Assembly (NCBI GenBank): GCA_029204045.2
Contig: CM055072.1
Location: 10,294,854 to 10,358,853, forward strand
Direction: 5' to 3'
Origin: Tillandsia leiboldiana
Taxonomy: Eukaryota > Streptophyta > Magnoliopsida > Poales > Bromeliaceae
DNA: 64,000 bases
The notes beneath the pieces were generated by a model, which was not told the DNA's origin, made no database searches, and saw only the letters and a program-made list of their open reading frames with translations. Every line of letters starts with the position of its first letter. Position 1 is the first letter of the stretch. Positions 7,752 to 18,923 of this stretch are shown piece by piece. The position numbers and the translations under genes are program-made.

Positions 7752-9329
7752 AACTCGGAGGCAGTTGGTTTTGTGGATTCGCTTGCTATGTATCTTTAAT
7801 CGAACCAAAGAACATAGATGAAGCTCTTCAGGATGACTACTGGATTAAAGCAATGCAGGAAGAGCTCCATCAATTTGAGCGAAACAAAGTCTGGGAATTA
7901 ACGAAGCCTCCAAAGCAACATAATGTGATAGGTACCAAATGGATTTTCAAGAACAAGAAAAATGAGGGTGGTACTATCATCAGGAACAAGGCACGATTAG
8001 TTGCTCAAGGCTACTCTCAAGTAGAAGGTATAGACTTTGATGAAACATTCGCCCCTGTAGCTAGACTCGAGTCCATTCGTATACTATTTGCTATTGCTTG
8101 TCATTTTAAAATCAAATTATTTCAAATGGACGTTAAGAGCGCATTTCTAAATGGGTTTTTAAATGAGGAAGTTTATGCGGCTCAACCGAAAGGTTTTGTA
8201 GACCATAAACAACCTAACCATGTTTTTCGTTTGAAAAAGGCTCTTTACGGTCTGAAACAAGCACCGCGAGCATGGTACGAAAGGCTGACAAAGCACCTTT
8301 TGGAGAAGGGCTATACTCGAGGGGGAGCTGACAGGACTCTCTTTGTGAAGCATTATCAAAGCAATTTCATTGTAGCACAAATCTATGTCGATGATATTGT
8401 ATTTGGCGCAACAAGAGATAATGATGCTTCTAAATTCGCGGAGACCATGGAAAGCGAATTTGAGATGTCCATGATGGGCGAATTGACTTGTTTCCTTGGA
8501 TTGCAAATTAAACAAAATGATGAAGGTATTCACTTGAGTCAATCCAAGTATGCAATGGAGTTGGTTAAAAAGTATGACTTAGAAAATTCGAAGGATTTTC
8601 CGACTCCAATGGGAACTAGCCACAAGGGACTTGGAAGTGAATCACAAAGTGAGAATGTAGACGAGAAACTGTATCGAAGTATGATTGGAAGTCTACTTTA
8701 CCTCACGGCTAGTCGCCCGGATATATCCTTTAGTGTTGGGATTTGCGCGAGATATCAATCAGCACCAAAGGAGGTTCACCTGAAAGCGGTGAAAAAGGAT
8801 CATCCGGTACATCAAAGGATCAATTAATTTCGGAATTTGGTATCCTATGGGAACTAGTTTGGATATTGTTGGATACTCAGATGCCGATTGGGCAGGATCA
8901 GTGGATGATCGGAAAAGCACGAGTGGTGCATGCTTCTATCTTGGTCATTGCCTTGTTGCATGGCACAGTAAAAGCAGAATTGCATAGCACTCTCGACTGC
9001 CGAAGCGGAATACATTTCAGCGGGTAGTTGTTCAACCCAACTCATTGGATGAAAAGTGTGTTGAGCGACTTCCGGATTTCAGCATCTTCGGTAACAATTC
9101 TTTGTGACAACACAAGTGCAATTAACATTTCTAAAAAACCCTGTGTTGCACTCTAGAACAATAACATATTGAACTTAGATATCATTTTCTTAGAGAGCTA
9201 GTTGAATCAAATACTCTTCAACTTTCATATATTCAACTGAGGATCAATAGCTGACATTCTAACAAACCTTTGGATCAAAAACGTTTTATTCATTTGCGAA
9301 AAGGCAATTGGAATGCTTCCTTGAAATAA
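7752..9329 (+). pseudogene. RT-RNase H part of pol, copy 1, frameshifted
   Basis: Aligns with 15175-16752 but carries single-base indels, mostly in homopolymers (for example AAAAA for AAAA near 8793 and losses near 8970, 9040 and 9160). An open frame at 7853-8827 keeps most RT motifs, including QMDVKSAFLNG and YVDD. RNase H is then split over several frames. The error type, and its restriction to the side facing the N gap, suggest unpolished contig-end sequence rather than biological decay. Confidence 0.85.
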
Positions 9330-11651
9330 ACTTCTTTTTGAACCTTTGCTTAGGATAGGTTTTATTTTTGTTTTGTTTTGTTCAGTATCTATGTTTTGTA
9401 CATAGGACATTAATTGAGCATAGATCATAATTGACTTTAATTGCATCTTTTCGCCACATTAGAAATTTATTAGGCTTTTGCCATCATAATATTTCACTGT
9501 TTGCAACTGATCATTTATGTTAATTAAATCATCTTCTGAGTGATCAAAGTCAATTTCTCTCTCAATGATCTCCTTGGTATAGTCATATCTTATTTGACTG
9601 CTTAGTCGAGTATGAAATCGAGATCAATTTTTGGTTGAATACTTTATATCTTAAATAATTGATAGCCAATTGAGGGGGAGTCAAAGATATGTAAAATGCT
9701 CAAAAGATGTGGAAAGAGTTACATCCCATGAGGAGTGTGAAAACTACCACCACATGGAGGAAAGAGCTACCACCTCGGTCGTCCGAGTATTGTGTGCAGC
9801 TACCACATGTATAGCACGCATGGTTGTCCAATTTTGATTAAGTAAAATGCATGGTTGAAATACTTGACTCCGTCAAATTTCAAGGTTGGTATAAGGTGGG
9901 TTTTTTAAAGAAAGATGCTCAAAGAGCCACTCTCTTCAACAGATTGTCTAGATAATTATCTACCATATTTGGGATTTCAAAACATCTATTGATCTTTGTA
10001 TTTCATTTTTCTTTACTGAATTGATGATTTGATAAAGGCATTACTCATAAGATCAAGTTAGATGTAATTGAAGGTGTTCAACTTTAAGGGATTTAATTTT
10101 GTAAATTCTCGTTTCATTTTTGGATATATTGATAGATTTGGCATAATCTAATTCTTGTTGTATGAAACGATGATTTTTGTTTAAAGTTGATACACAATTG
10201 TGCTTACATACTTTTTCTGGATCTTATGAAATTTTTCTAAATTTTTCTGAAGAAAAAGTTGGAGCCGATCCGGATCGGGCAAGGTGATCCGGATCCCGAA
10301 CGCAGGCTTCTTCCTGCGGGTGGCCGATCGGATCGAAATCTCGATCCGATCCGGATCACGGCTAGGGTTTTAATAAGAACAAGAGGGTTTTGATTTCTTT
10401 TACCTTAATCTTTTGTTCTCGAGTCTCTAAGAGCCTCTCTCCTCTTAGACTATTGCACCTTGGAGCTTTCCAAAACTCAAGTTCCTTCGAATACAAGTAA
10501 GTTTTTATTGATCAAAATCTCGGTTTTTCACCGTGTTTTCTTTTTCCTCCTCAAAACGTGATGAATTTCTTGTACGATTTCGTTTGTGGATGGTTTTTTG
10601 ATCAAATTTCTTTTAAATAAGAACTCTGGGTAGATTAGTTTGATTATATGCCTAGGATGTCCCAAGTTAAACGGATTTTTGGTCTTCGATTTCAAAGATT
10701 TCAGTTTTAGGGCATATAATAAGGATTTTCGAAAATCATGCAATTGATCTATTTTTAAAAGTCCTTTTGCAAAACTAATTTGATTCTTAGTCTCTCTACA
10801 TGATTATGATTGTTTGGGGGTACAATTTTTCAAATCTTTTGAAAATTAACAATTTATCCTGTGTGTTCTTGGAGTTATTGTTCACCAGGATTTTAAATCT
10901 ATTAAGCACTTGCACCAAGGGCGTTCGCCTGGATAATCTCCTTTTGGTAGCAATGGTAGGACCTACGTGCGTCTTCTATAAAAAGAGAACAAGATGACTC
11001 AAATCAAGAAGAGACAAAGAAAGTTTGTCAAAATGATTCAGAATCAGATGTAAGAAGACTGGGAAGAGATTTGTGAACAAGCACAAAAAGCTATTGACAA
11101 AGAAGATAGGTTGTACTTGAAGAACAAGAAGCTGATGAAATCTTCCTCAAACAACCCAAGCAGTACACTAGGCGAAAGAATTCGAGGGGAACTGGAATTC
11201 AGATTGATAGACCCCTCGCCAGAGCTCGCTCTCTCCCTAGAGAATCTCCATGGACTGAAGGTTCAAGATGCGCAGGTCTGGTTCTAACTACATCCTTCAA
11301 CGTCCTGGAGACACACAGAAAAGCTAATGTAGGGTCCTCATTTCGACAAGAACAGCAAAAGAGAATCGTTCCTGTCTGAACACAGGACAGCGCTGTCTAC
11401 CAAATCTAAAACAGATTATCTTGAGCAACATTAAGATGAAAAGAAAAGCGTCTCCAGAATGTCAAAAAAAATGCTTCAAGCGATTTTGGAAGAAGTTGGA
11501 TGTTACCAATCCACTAGTGGATTCAGACGGACTTAAACTTTTCTTTTAATCTTTTGTGCAGGAGTTCAGTTGTGGTAGGACTTAACTCTTAGGTTCTAGG
11601 TCTTACATTCGGAACAATTTGTTGAACTTTTTAACTCTCCTTGTGTTTTTT
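9330..11651 (+). pseudogene. SireA 3' region, copy 1, with broken third ORF
   Basis: Indel-rich copy of 16753-19030. It includes the conserved module (9690-9945), the TCCGGA promoter-like block (10260-10360) and a broken copy of the third ORF (about 10945-11540). The start ATG of that ORF reads AAG here and several frameshifts follow. It stops at the N gap. Confidence 0.8.
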
Positions 11652-11751
11652 NNNNNNNNNNNNNNNNNNNNNNNNNNNNNNNNNNNNNNNNNNNNNNNNN
11701 NNNNNNNNNNNNNNNNNNNNNNNNNNNNNNNNNNNNNNNNNNNNNNNNNNN
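11652..11751. other. Assembly gap of exactly 100 N
   Basis: One hundred undetermined bases, the usual placeholder for a gap of unknown size. Both flanks are indel-rich copies of sequence present cleanly elsewhere in SireA. Confidence 0.99.
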
Positions 11752-14253
11752 AATGGTGTGGCAATCAATTGAATTTAGGATGGTCTAATCCAACTGAATT
11801 ATCTCCGATGTTCGCACCTTAAAACCTAGGTCGAAATGGACCAAGGAAGAGTTAGATTCATCTTCTTACAATGGCAAGGGAATTAATGCTATTTTAATGC
11901 CTTATCTCAAACTGAATTCTCTCGCGTCTCGGCATGTGAGACTGCGAGAAATCTGGGATGTTCTTCAGGTTACACATGAGGGAACTAACCTCGTGAAGAT
12001 TCAGAAACTGCAAATGCTTACGAGCAAGTTTGACTCTATCTTGATGGCAGAAAATGAATCTTTCACGGACTACTATACACGATTGCAAGAATCGTAAACT
12101 CATGTGCTAACCTGGAGGAAGATTCCAGAATTTAAGATTTGTAAGAAAGATCTTAAGAACTCTTCCTGAACGATTTCGCCCAAAGGTTACTGCCATTGAA
12201 ACTATTAAACACCCGGACGAAATACGTGTAGAAGAATTAGTTGGTTCATTACAAACTTATGAAATGACATTTACTACTAAAATTCTTCTGGAAAAGCATC
12301 CTCTTCTAAGTCTTCAGGTATGCGTTGAAAACAACTAAGGAAGAAGACGCGGATACATCCTCCTCAGACGATGACGAGAACTTTCTATGGAGGAATTTGA
12401 GAAGCAGCTCGCTCTCTTGACAAGGAAGTTTCGCCGCAACTTTCGAAGGGGTAATTCAATAAATCTCCATCCTTCGGAAAGTCGAACAAAGGCAAGGGTA
12501 CTTCAAGTTACAAGTCAGAAAGCAGAGAACTTCTCAAAGGATAAGAAAAGTTCAGAGGGACAACTACAATGCTTCAAATGTCGAGGCTACGGCCACATTG
12601 CAACGGAGTGTCCTAACAAGTATCCGCAAAGAAGAGGCGATGCAAGTCGTCACTTGGGATGACAACTCAACGTCAAATGAGTCGTCTTCAAGTGATGAAG
12701 AAAAGAGCTCCACGGCATTCCACGCGTCCATATCTTCACCCCCATGTGCTTTATGGCAAGTACATCCGAGTCATTGTCCAACTCCACTGTTGAAAAGAAT
12801 TGCAACGGACAACGAATCGGATGATTCGAAGGTGAAGATTTTGCTTAGCCTACCACAGACTTTTGAGGGATTCAAAGAAATTGGCTAAGCAAAACAAGAG
12901 TTTGAGAGGGAGATTGCATGATCTCGAAGAAGAAGCAAAAAGAGCAACTTCTCTCTCAAACGCTCTTGAAGTGGAAAGGGAAAATCTGATAAAAGTAAAT
13001 GTTTCCCTTCAAGAGTCCAATGAGCTTTTGAGAAGGAACATACAAATCTGGTGGATAAAGCGGATCACTTCTCAAAGCTCTACAACGAGGCTCGACAGGA
13101 TAACCTGGAAATGACAAAGACCATTTTCCAACTCAGGGATGACTTGAAGCGATTCTCTTCAGGAAGGAGTAAGTTGGATAGGCTTCTTGGTCTTGGTCAA
13201 ACAAATCGGTTCGCCTCGGGTACACTCAAACTGGAAACAGTCCAAGTTCGAGTGGGACAGTTTTTGTGCCTCAGTCGGTATCTCCTCCTCCGACACCGGA
13301 ATTCAAGACAAACAACGACAACAAACTTACTTCACTCCTCTTTGGGATCGTCAAGATCTAAGGTATGTTTTCGTTGTGGTGTTTCAGGGCACATAAGAAG
13401 ATATTGCAAGACGGGAGTCAAACGCTCACCTCAAACACCTCTTGCAATTACTACCACAAAGGTGATTCCTCGGAAATCAATTGCAAATCATTTGAAGGAA
13501 AAGAACCTTGATAGTTTACCGCGCAAGACGACTTCATCAAGGAGCAGCAATCGTTTTAACAAGACGCTTTCACCTAGGCATATAACTTCAACGACCATTA
13601 CCGACGCATTCCAAAAAGGTTTGGGTGCGCAAAGGTGAAATCTTTCCTTGTCTTGTTACCAATGTTTCCTTGCATGCATATGATAGTTCATCTTGGTATC
13701 TGGATAGCGGGTGTTCCCGTCACATGGACCGGTGACAAAAATAGTTTTCAAAATCTTGAGAAAATCTCCGGAGGACTCGTTGTTTTCGGAGACGGTCGAT
13801 CTTCCAAAATTGTTGGAAAAGGAACAGTAGCTATTCCAGATGGCCCGGTTCTAATATATGTGTTATTTGTTGATGGTCTTAAGACTAATCTCATAAGCAT
13901 AAGTCAACTTTGCGACAATGGTTTTTCAGTTAACTTTCATCTGTTGAATGTGTTGTAACTGATAAGGACCATGTCTTCTTTTTAAAGGGGGTTAGATCTG
14001 AAAACAATTGTTATGTTGTTCCTAATAAATTTTCTAAAAAATGTAACCTAGTTTCTTTGGATAATGAAACACTTTGGCATGAAAGGCTAGGTCACTTAAA
14101 TTTTAAGGAACTTGCTAGAATTTCAAACAAGGACGTGGTCAAGGGGGTTCCAGAACTTTTGCATAAACAAAACGTTGTGTGTGGGGGTTGCCAAAAGGGA
14201 AAACAGTCTAGGACTGCACACAAGAACTTGAACCACGTTGGTACAAACGGCCT
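11752..14253 (+). pseudogene. gag-protease region, SireA copy 2, frameshifted
   Basis: Copy of about 4315-6830 with many single-base deletions and insertions. Gag is broken into frames at 11897, 12387, 12863, 13051 and others. Both zinc knuckles are recognisable (near 12571 and 13366), as is the protease DSG (near 13705). The 5' end is missing in the gap. Errors thin out away from the gap and the frame is clean from 14254. Confidence 0.88.
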
Positions 14254-16752
14254 TTGGAACTTTTGCACATGGATTTAGTGGGGCCAACTCGTCAACCATC
14301 TTTGGGAGGTAAATGGTATATTTTCTTGATGATTGATGATTTCTCTCGATATTCTTGGGTAGCATTTTTAAAAGAGAAAGCTGATACTTTTGATTCTTTT
14401 CACGAGATTTGCCTTCGTATTATGATTGAAAAGAATGAAAAGATCATTCGTGTTAGAAGTGATAGAGGTGGAGAATTCGTTAACTCTAAATTCATTGACT
14501 TTTGCACTTCAAACGGTATTAAGCATGAATTCTCTGCACCCTATACACCTCAACAGAATGGTGTTGTCGAGCGCAAAAACAGGGTTGTTCAAGAGATGGC
14601 GTTTGTGATGCTTCATAGCCGGAATTTACCGCTACATTTTTGGGCTGAAGCTGTGAACACCGCTGTCTATGTCATTAATCGAGTGTATTTGCGCCCAGGA
14701 ACTTTAAATACACCATATGAGCTGTGGTTTAGTAGAAAACCGGATATCAAATACTTTCGTATCTTCGGGAGTCGATGTTACATTTTACGTGACCGTGAAA
14801 ATCTTGGAAAGCTTGACTCTCGAAGTGACGAAGGGATCTTTTTGGGTTATTCTACAAATAGCAGAGCATATCGAGTATTTAACATCGAATCTAAGACGAT
14901 CGTAGAATCTATAAATGTTAAAGTAGATGAAGCTTTTCACTTTGGATCTGGAAAATCTACCCTCGATATCTCTCTAGATGATGATTCACCTGCCATTGCA
15001 TCATCTCATAATAATACTTCCAATATTAATGATGCATCTAATGGTTCTTCAAGTTTATCTGATGTGCAGGAATCATCTCATATACCTCCGAGTACTTCGT
15101 TTCAACAAACGCTACGAATCTCCAAGGATCATCCGGAATCGAATATTATTGGAGATCCACAAGAAGGAGTTAGAACTCGGAGGCAGTTGGTTTGTGGATT
15201 CGCTTGCTATGTATCTTTAATCGAACCAAAGAACATAGATGAAGCTCTTCAGGATGACTACTGGATTAAAGCAATGCAGGAAGAGCTCCATCAATTTGAG
15301 CGAAACAAAGTCTGGGAATTAACGAAGCCTCCAAAGCAACATAATGTGATAGGTACCAAATGGATTTTCAAGAACAAGAAAAATGAGGGTGGTACTATCA
15401 TCAGGAACAAGGCACGATTAGTTGCTCAAGGCTACTCTCAAGTAGAAGGTATAGACTTTGATGAAACATTCGCCCCTGTAGCTAGACTCGAGTCCATTCG
15501 TATACTATTTGCTATTGCTTGTCATTTTAAAATCAAATTATTTCAAATGGACGTTAAGAGCGCATTTCTAAATGGGTTTTTAAATGAGGAAGTTTATGCG
15601 GCTCAACCGAAAGGTTTTGTAGACCATAAACAACCTAACCATGTTTTTCGTTTGAAAAAGGCTCTTTACGGTCTGAAACAAGCACCGCGAGCATGGTACG
15701 AAAGGCTGACAAAGCACCTTTTGGAGAAGGGCTATACTCGAGGGGGAGCTGACAGGACTCTCTTTGTGAAGCATTATCAAAGCAATTTCATTGTAGCACA
15801 AATCTATGTCGATGATATTGTATTTGGCGCAACAAGAGATAATGATGCTTCTAAATTCGCGGAGACCATGGAAAGCGAATTTGAGATGTCCATGATGGGC
15901 GAATTGACTTGTTTCCTTGGATTGCAAATTAAACAAAATGATGAAGGTATTCACTTGAGTCAATCCAAGTATGCAATGGAGTTGGTTAAAAAGTATGACT
16001 TAGAAAATTCGAAGGATTTTCCGACTCCAATGGGAACTAGCCACAAGGGACTTGGAAGTGAATCACAAAGTGAGAATGTAGACGAGAAACTGTATCGAAG
16101 TATGATTGGAAGTCTACTTTACCTCACGGCTAGTCGCCCGGATATATCCTTTAGTGTTGGGATTTGCGCGAGATATCAATCAGCACCAAAGGAGGTTCAC
16201 CTGAAAGCGGTGAAAAGGATCATCCGGTACATCAAAGGATCAATTAATTTCGGAATTTGGTATCCTATGGGAACTAGTTTGGATATTGTTGGATACTCAG
16301 ATGCCGATTGGGCAGGATCAGTGGATGATCGGAAAAGCACGAGTGGTGCATGCTTCTATCTTGGTCATTGCCTTGTTGCATGGCACAGTAAAAAGCAGAA
16401 TTGCATAGCACTCTCGACTGCCGAAGCGGAATACATTTCAGCGGGTAGTTGTTCAACCCAACTCATTTGGATGAAAAGTGTGTTGAGCGACTTCCGGATT
16501 TCAGCATCTTCGGTAACAATTCTTTGTGACAACACAAGTGCAATTAACATTTCTAAAAACCCTGTGTTGCACTCTAGAACAAAACATATTGAACTTAGAT
16601 ATCATTTTCTTAGAGAGCTAGTTGAATCAAATACTCTTCAACTTTCATATATTTCAACTGAGGATCAATTAGCTGACATTCTAACAAAACCTTTGGATCA
16701 AAAACGTTTTATTCATTTGCGAAAAGCAATTGGAATGCTTTCCTTGAAATAA
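14254..16752 (+). CDS. Integrase-RT-RNase H part of pol, SireA copy 2
   Basis: 832 residues, open to the natural stop. The apparent start is an internal Met exposed by an upstream frameshift. Integrase D7, D70 and E106 form the D,D35E triad. The connection region is followed by reverse transcriptase with the ARLVAQGYSQ and FQMDVKSAF motifs and the catalytic YVDD at residues 518-521 (15805-15816). RNase H shows D683 in SDADWAG, E724 in AEAEY and a C-terminal KHIELRYHFLRE block. It is clean where copy 1 is damaged, and 14263-15163 matches 6840-7740 without change. It would copy the RNA into DNA and integrate it, mobilising SireA and possibly related gag-only elements. Confidence 0.93.
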   Translation: MELLHMDLVGPTRQPSLGGKWYIFLMIDDFSRYSWVAFLKEKADTFDSFHEICLRIMIEKNEKIIRVRSDRGGEFVNSKFIDFCTSNGIKHEFSAPYTPQQNGVVERKNRVVQEMAFVMLHSRNLPLHFWAEAVNTAVYVINRVYLRPGTLNTPYELWFSRKPDIKYFRIFGSRCYILRDRENLGKLDSRSDEGIFLGYSTNSRAYRVFNIESKTIVESINVKVDEAFHFGSGKSTLDISLDDDSPAIASSHNNTSNINDASNGSSSLSDVQESSHIPPSTSFQQTLRISKDHPESNIIGDPQEGVRTRRQLVCGFACYVSLIEPKNIDEALQDDYWIKAMQEELHQFERNKVWELTKPPKQHNVIGTKWIFKNKKNEGGTIIRNKARLVAQGYSQVEGIDFDETFAPVARLESIRILFAIACHFKIKLFQMDVKSAFLNGFLNEEVYAAQPKGFVDHKQPNHVFRLKKALYGLKQAPRAWYERLTKHLLEKGYTRGGADRTLFVKHYQSNFIVAQIYVDDIVFGATRDNDASKFAETMESEFEMSMMGELTCFLGLQIKQNDEGIHLSQSKYAMELVKKYDLENSKDFPTPMGTSHKGLGSESQSENVDEKLYRSMIGSLLYLTASRPDISFSVGICARYQSAPKEVHLKAVKRIIRYIKGSINFGIWYPMGTSLDIVGYSDADWAGSVDDRKSTSGACFYLGHCLVAWHSKKQNCIALSTAEAEYISAGSCSTQLIWMKSVLSDFRISASSVTILCDNTSAINISKNPVLHSRTKHIELRYHFLRELVESNTLQLSYISTEDQLADILTKPLDQKRFIHLRKAIGMLSLK

Positions 16753-17680
16753 ACTTCTTTTTGAAACCTTTGCTTAGGATAGGTTTTATTTTTGTTTTGT
16801 TTTGTTCATTATCTATGTTTGTACATAGGACATTAATTGAGCATAGATCATAATTGACTTTAATTGCATCTTTTCGCACATTTAGAAATTTATTATGCTT
16901 TTGCCATCATAATATTTCACTGTTGCAATGATCATTTATGTTAATTAAATCATCTTCTGAGTGATCAAAGTCAATTTCTCTCTCAATGATCTCTTGGTAT
17001 AGTCATTATCTTATTTGACTGCTTAGTCGAGTATGAAATCGAGATCAATTTTTGGTTGAATACTTTATATCTTAAATAATTGATAGCCAATTGAGGGGGA
17101 GTCAAAGATATGTAAAATGCTCAAAAGATGTGGAAAGAGTTACATCCCATGAGGAGTGTGAAAACTACCACCACATGGAGGAAAGAGCTACCACCTCGGT
17201 CGTCCGAGTATTGTGTGCAGCTACCACATGTATAGCAAGCATGGTTGTCCAATTTTGATTAAGTAAAATGCATGTTGAAATACTTGACTCCGTCAAATTT
17301 CAAGGTTGGTATAAGGTGGGTTTTTAAAGAAAGATGCTCAAAGAGCCACTCTCTTCAACAGATTGTCTAGATAAATTATCTACCATATTTGGGATTTCAA
17401 ACATCTATTGATCTTTGTATTTCATTTTCTTTACTGAATTGATGATTTGATAAAGGCATTACTCATAAGATCAAGTTAGATGTAATTGAAGGTGTTCAAC
17501 TTTAAGGGATTTAATTTTTGTAAATTCTCGTTTCATTTTTGGATATTATTGATAGATTTGGCATAATCTAATTCTTGTTGTATGAAACGATGATTTTTGT
17601 TTAAAGTTGATACACAATTGTGCTTACATACTTTTTCTGGATCTTATGAAATTTTTCTAAATTTTTCTGAAGAAAAAGTT
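16753..17680 (+). other. SireA spacer between pol and third ORF, with conserved module
   Basis: AT-rich and non-coding. At 17115-17350 it holds the module shared with SireB (720-985), including a hairpin with loop TCGT and stem CTCGG/CCGAG, repeats of CTACCACATG, and GCTC-AAA-GAGC. TGAGGGGGAGTCAAAG near 17093 is another polypurine-like run. Confidence 0.7.
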
Positions 17681-17800
17681 GGAGCCGATCCGGATCGGGC
17701 AAGGTGATCCGGATCCCGAACGCAGGCTTCTTCCTGCGGGTGGCCGATCCGGATCGAAATCTCGATCCGATCCGGATCACGGCTAGGGTTTTAATAAGAA
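17681..17800 (+). promoter_or_regulatory. Internal promoter-like block before the third ORF
   Basis: Four GATCCGGATC-type palindromes (17685-17780), the same motif as in the SireA LTR U3, are followed by TTTTAATAAG at about 17788-17797, which could serve as a TATA element. A pyrimidine-rich leader follows. The arrangement mirrors the LTR promoter and would give a separate transcript for the third ORF. It is inferred from sequence alone. Confidence 0.5.
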
Positions 17801-17913
17801 CAAGAGGGTTTTGATTTCTTTTACCTTAATCTTTTGTTCTCGAGTCTCTAGAGCCTCTCTCTCTAGAACTATTGCACCTTGGAGCTTTCCAAACTCAAGT
17901 TCTTCGAATACAA

Positions 17914-18297
17914 GTAAGTTTTATTGATCAAAATCTCGGTTTTTCACCGTTTTTCTTTTTCCTCCTCAAAACGTGATGAATTTCTTGTATCGATTTCGTT
18001 TGTGGATGGTTTTTGATCAAATTTCTTTTAAAATAAGAACTCTGGGTAGATTAGTTTTGATTATATGCTAGGTATTCCCAAGTTAAACGGATTTTTGGTC
18101 TTCGATTTCAAAGATTTCAGTTTTAGGGCATATAATAAGGATTTTCGAAAATCATGCAATTGATCTATTTTTAAAAGTCCTTTTGCAAAACTAATTTGAT
18201 TCTTAGTCTCTCTACATGATTATGATTGTTTGGGTACAATTTTTCAAATCTTTGAAAATTAACAATTTATCATGTGTTCTTGAGTTATTGTTCACAG
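17914..18297 (+). other. Putative leader intron of the third ORF
   Basis: CAA/GTAAGT at 17911-17919 is a strong plant 5' splice site. TTGTTCACAG at 18288-18297 is a plausible 3' splice site, and the interior is T-rich as plant introns are. Splicing would join the leader to the exon holding the ATG at 18327. Predicted only. Confidence 0.42.
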
Positions 18298-18326
18298 GAT
18301 TTTAAATCTATTAAGCACTTGCACCA

Positions 18327-18923
18327 ATGGCGTTCGCCTGGATAATCTTCCTTTTGGTAGCAATGGTAGGACCTAGTGCGTCTTCTATAAAAAGAGAACA
18401 AGATGACTCAAATCAAGAAGAGACAAAGAAAGTTTGTCAAAATGATTCAGAATCAGATGAAGAAGACTGGGAAGAGATTTGTGAACAAGCACAAAAAGCT
18501 ATTGACAAAGAAGATAGGTTGTACTTGAAGAACAAGAAGCTGATGAAATCTTCCTCAACAACCAAGCAGTACACTAGGCGAAAGAATTCGAGGGGAACTG
18601 GAATTCAGATTGATAGACCCCTCGCCAGAGCTCGCTCTCTCCCTAGAGAATCTCCATGGACTGAAGGTCAAGATGCGCCGTCTGGTTCTATACTACATCC
18701 TTCAACGTCCTGGAGACACACAGCAAAAGCGAATGTAGGGTCCTCATTTCGACAAGAACAGCGAAGATCGTCTGCTGAACAAGACAGCGTGTCTACAAAT
18801 CTCAAACAGATTATCTCTGAGCAACATAAGATGAAAAGAAAGGTCTCCAGAATGTCAAAAATGCTTCAAGCGATTTTGAAGAAGTTGGATTGTACCAATC
18901 CCACTAGTTCGGATTCAGACTGA
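18327..18923 (+). CDS. Third ORF of SireA: small protein with N-terminal hydrophobic segment (env-like position)
   Basis: 198 residues. The ATG context (CCAATGGCG) suits plants. Residues 2-16 (AFAWIIFLLVAMVGP) are hydrophobic and followed by small residues, which looks like a signal peptide or membrane anchor. Next come an acidic stretch (about 25-60, with SDESDEEDWEE-like composition), a basic Ser/Arg-rich middle and a C-terminal amphipathic helix (about 158-188) that could form a coiled coil. I recognise no catalytic motif and no named family. Sireviruses often carry an ORF here called envelope-like, usually much longer, so this may be a shortened one, a new accessory protein or a captured host fragment. 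It sits behind a promoter-like block and a putative intron. Confidence 0.68.
   Translation: MAFAWIIFLLVAMVGPSASSIKREQDDSNQEETKKVCQNDSESDEEDWEEICEQAQKAIDKEDRLYLKNKKLMKSSSTTKQYTRRKNSRGTGIQIDRPLARARSLPRESPWTEGQDAPSGSILHPSTSWRHTAKANVGSSFRQEQRRSSAEQDSVSTNLKQIISEQHKMKRKVSRMSKMLQAILKKLDCTNPTSSDSD

Noticed and set aside
4212..16752. SireA as a biologically tandem or double-pol element
   Set aside because: Complementary indel-rich ends around a 100-N gap and an identical clean overlap favour an assembly artefact.
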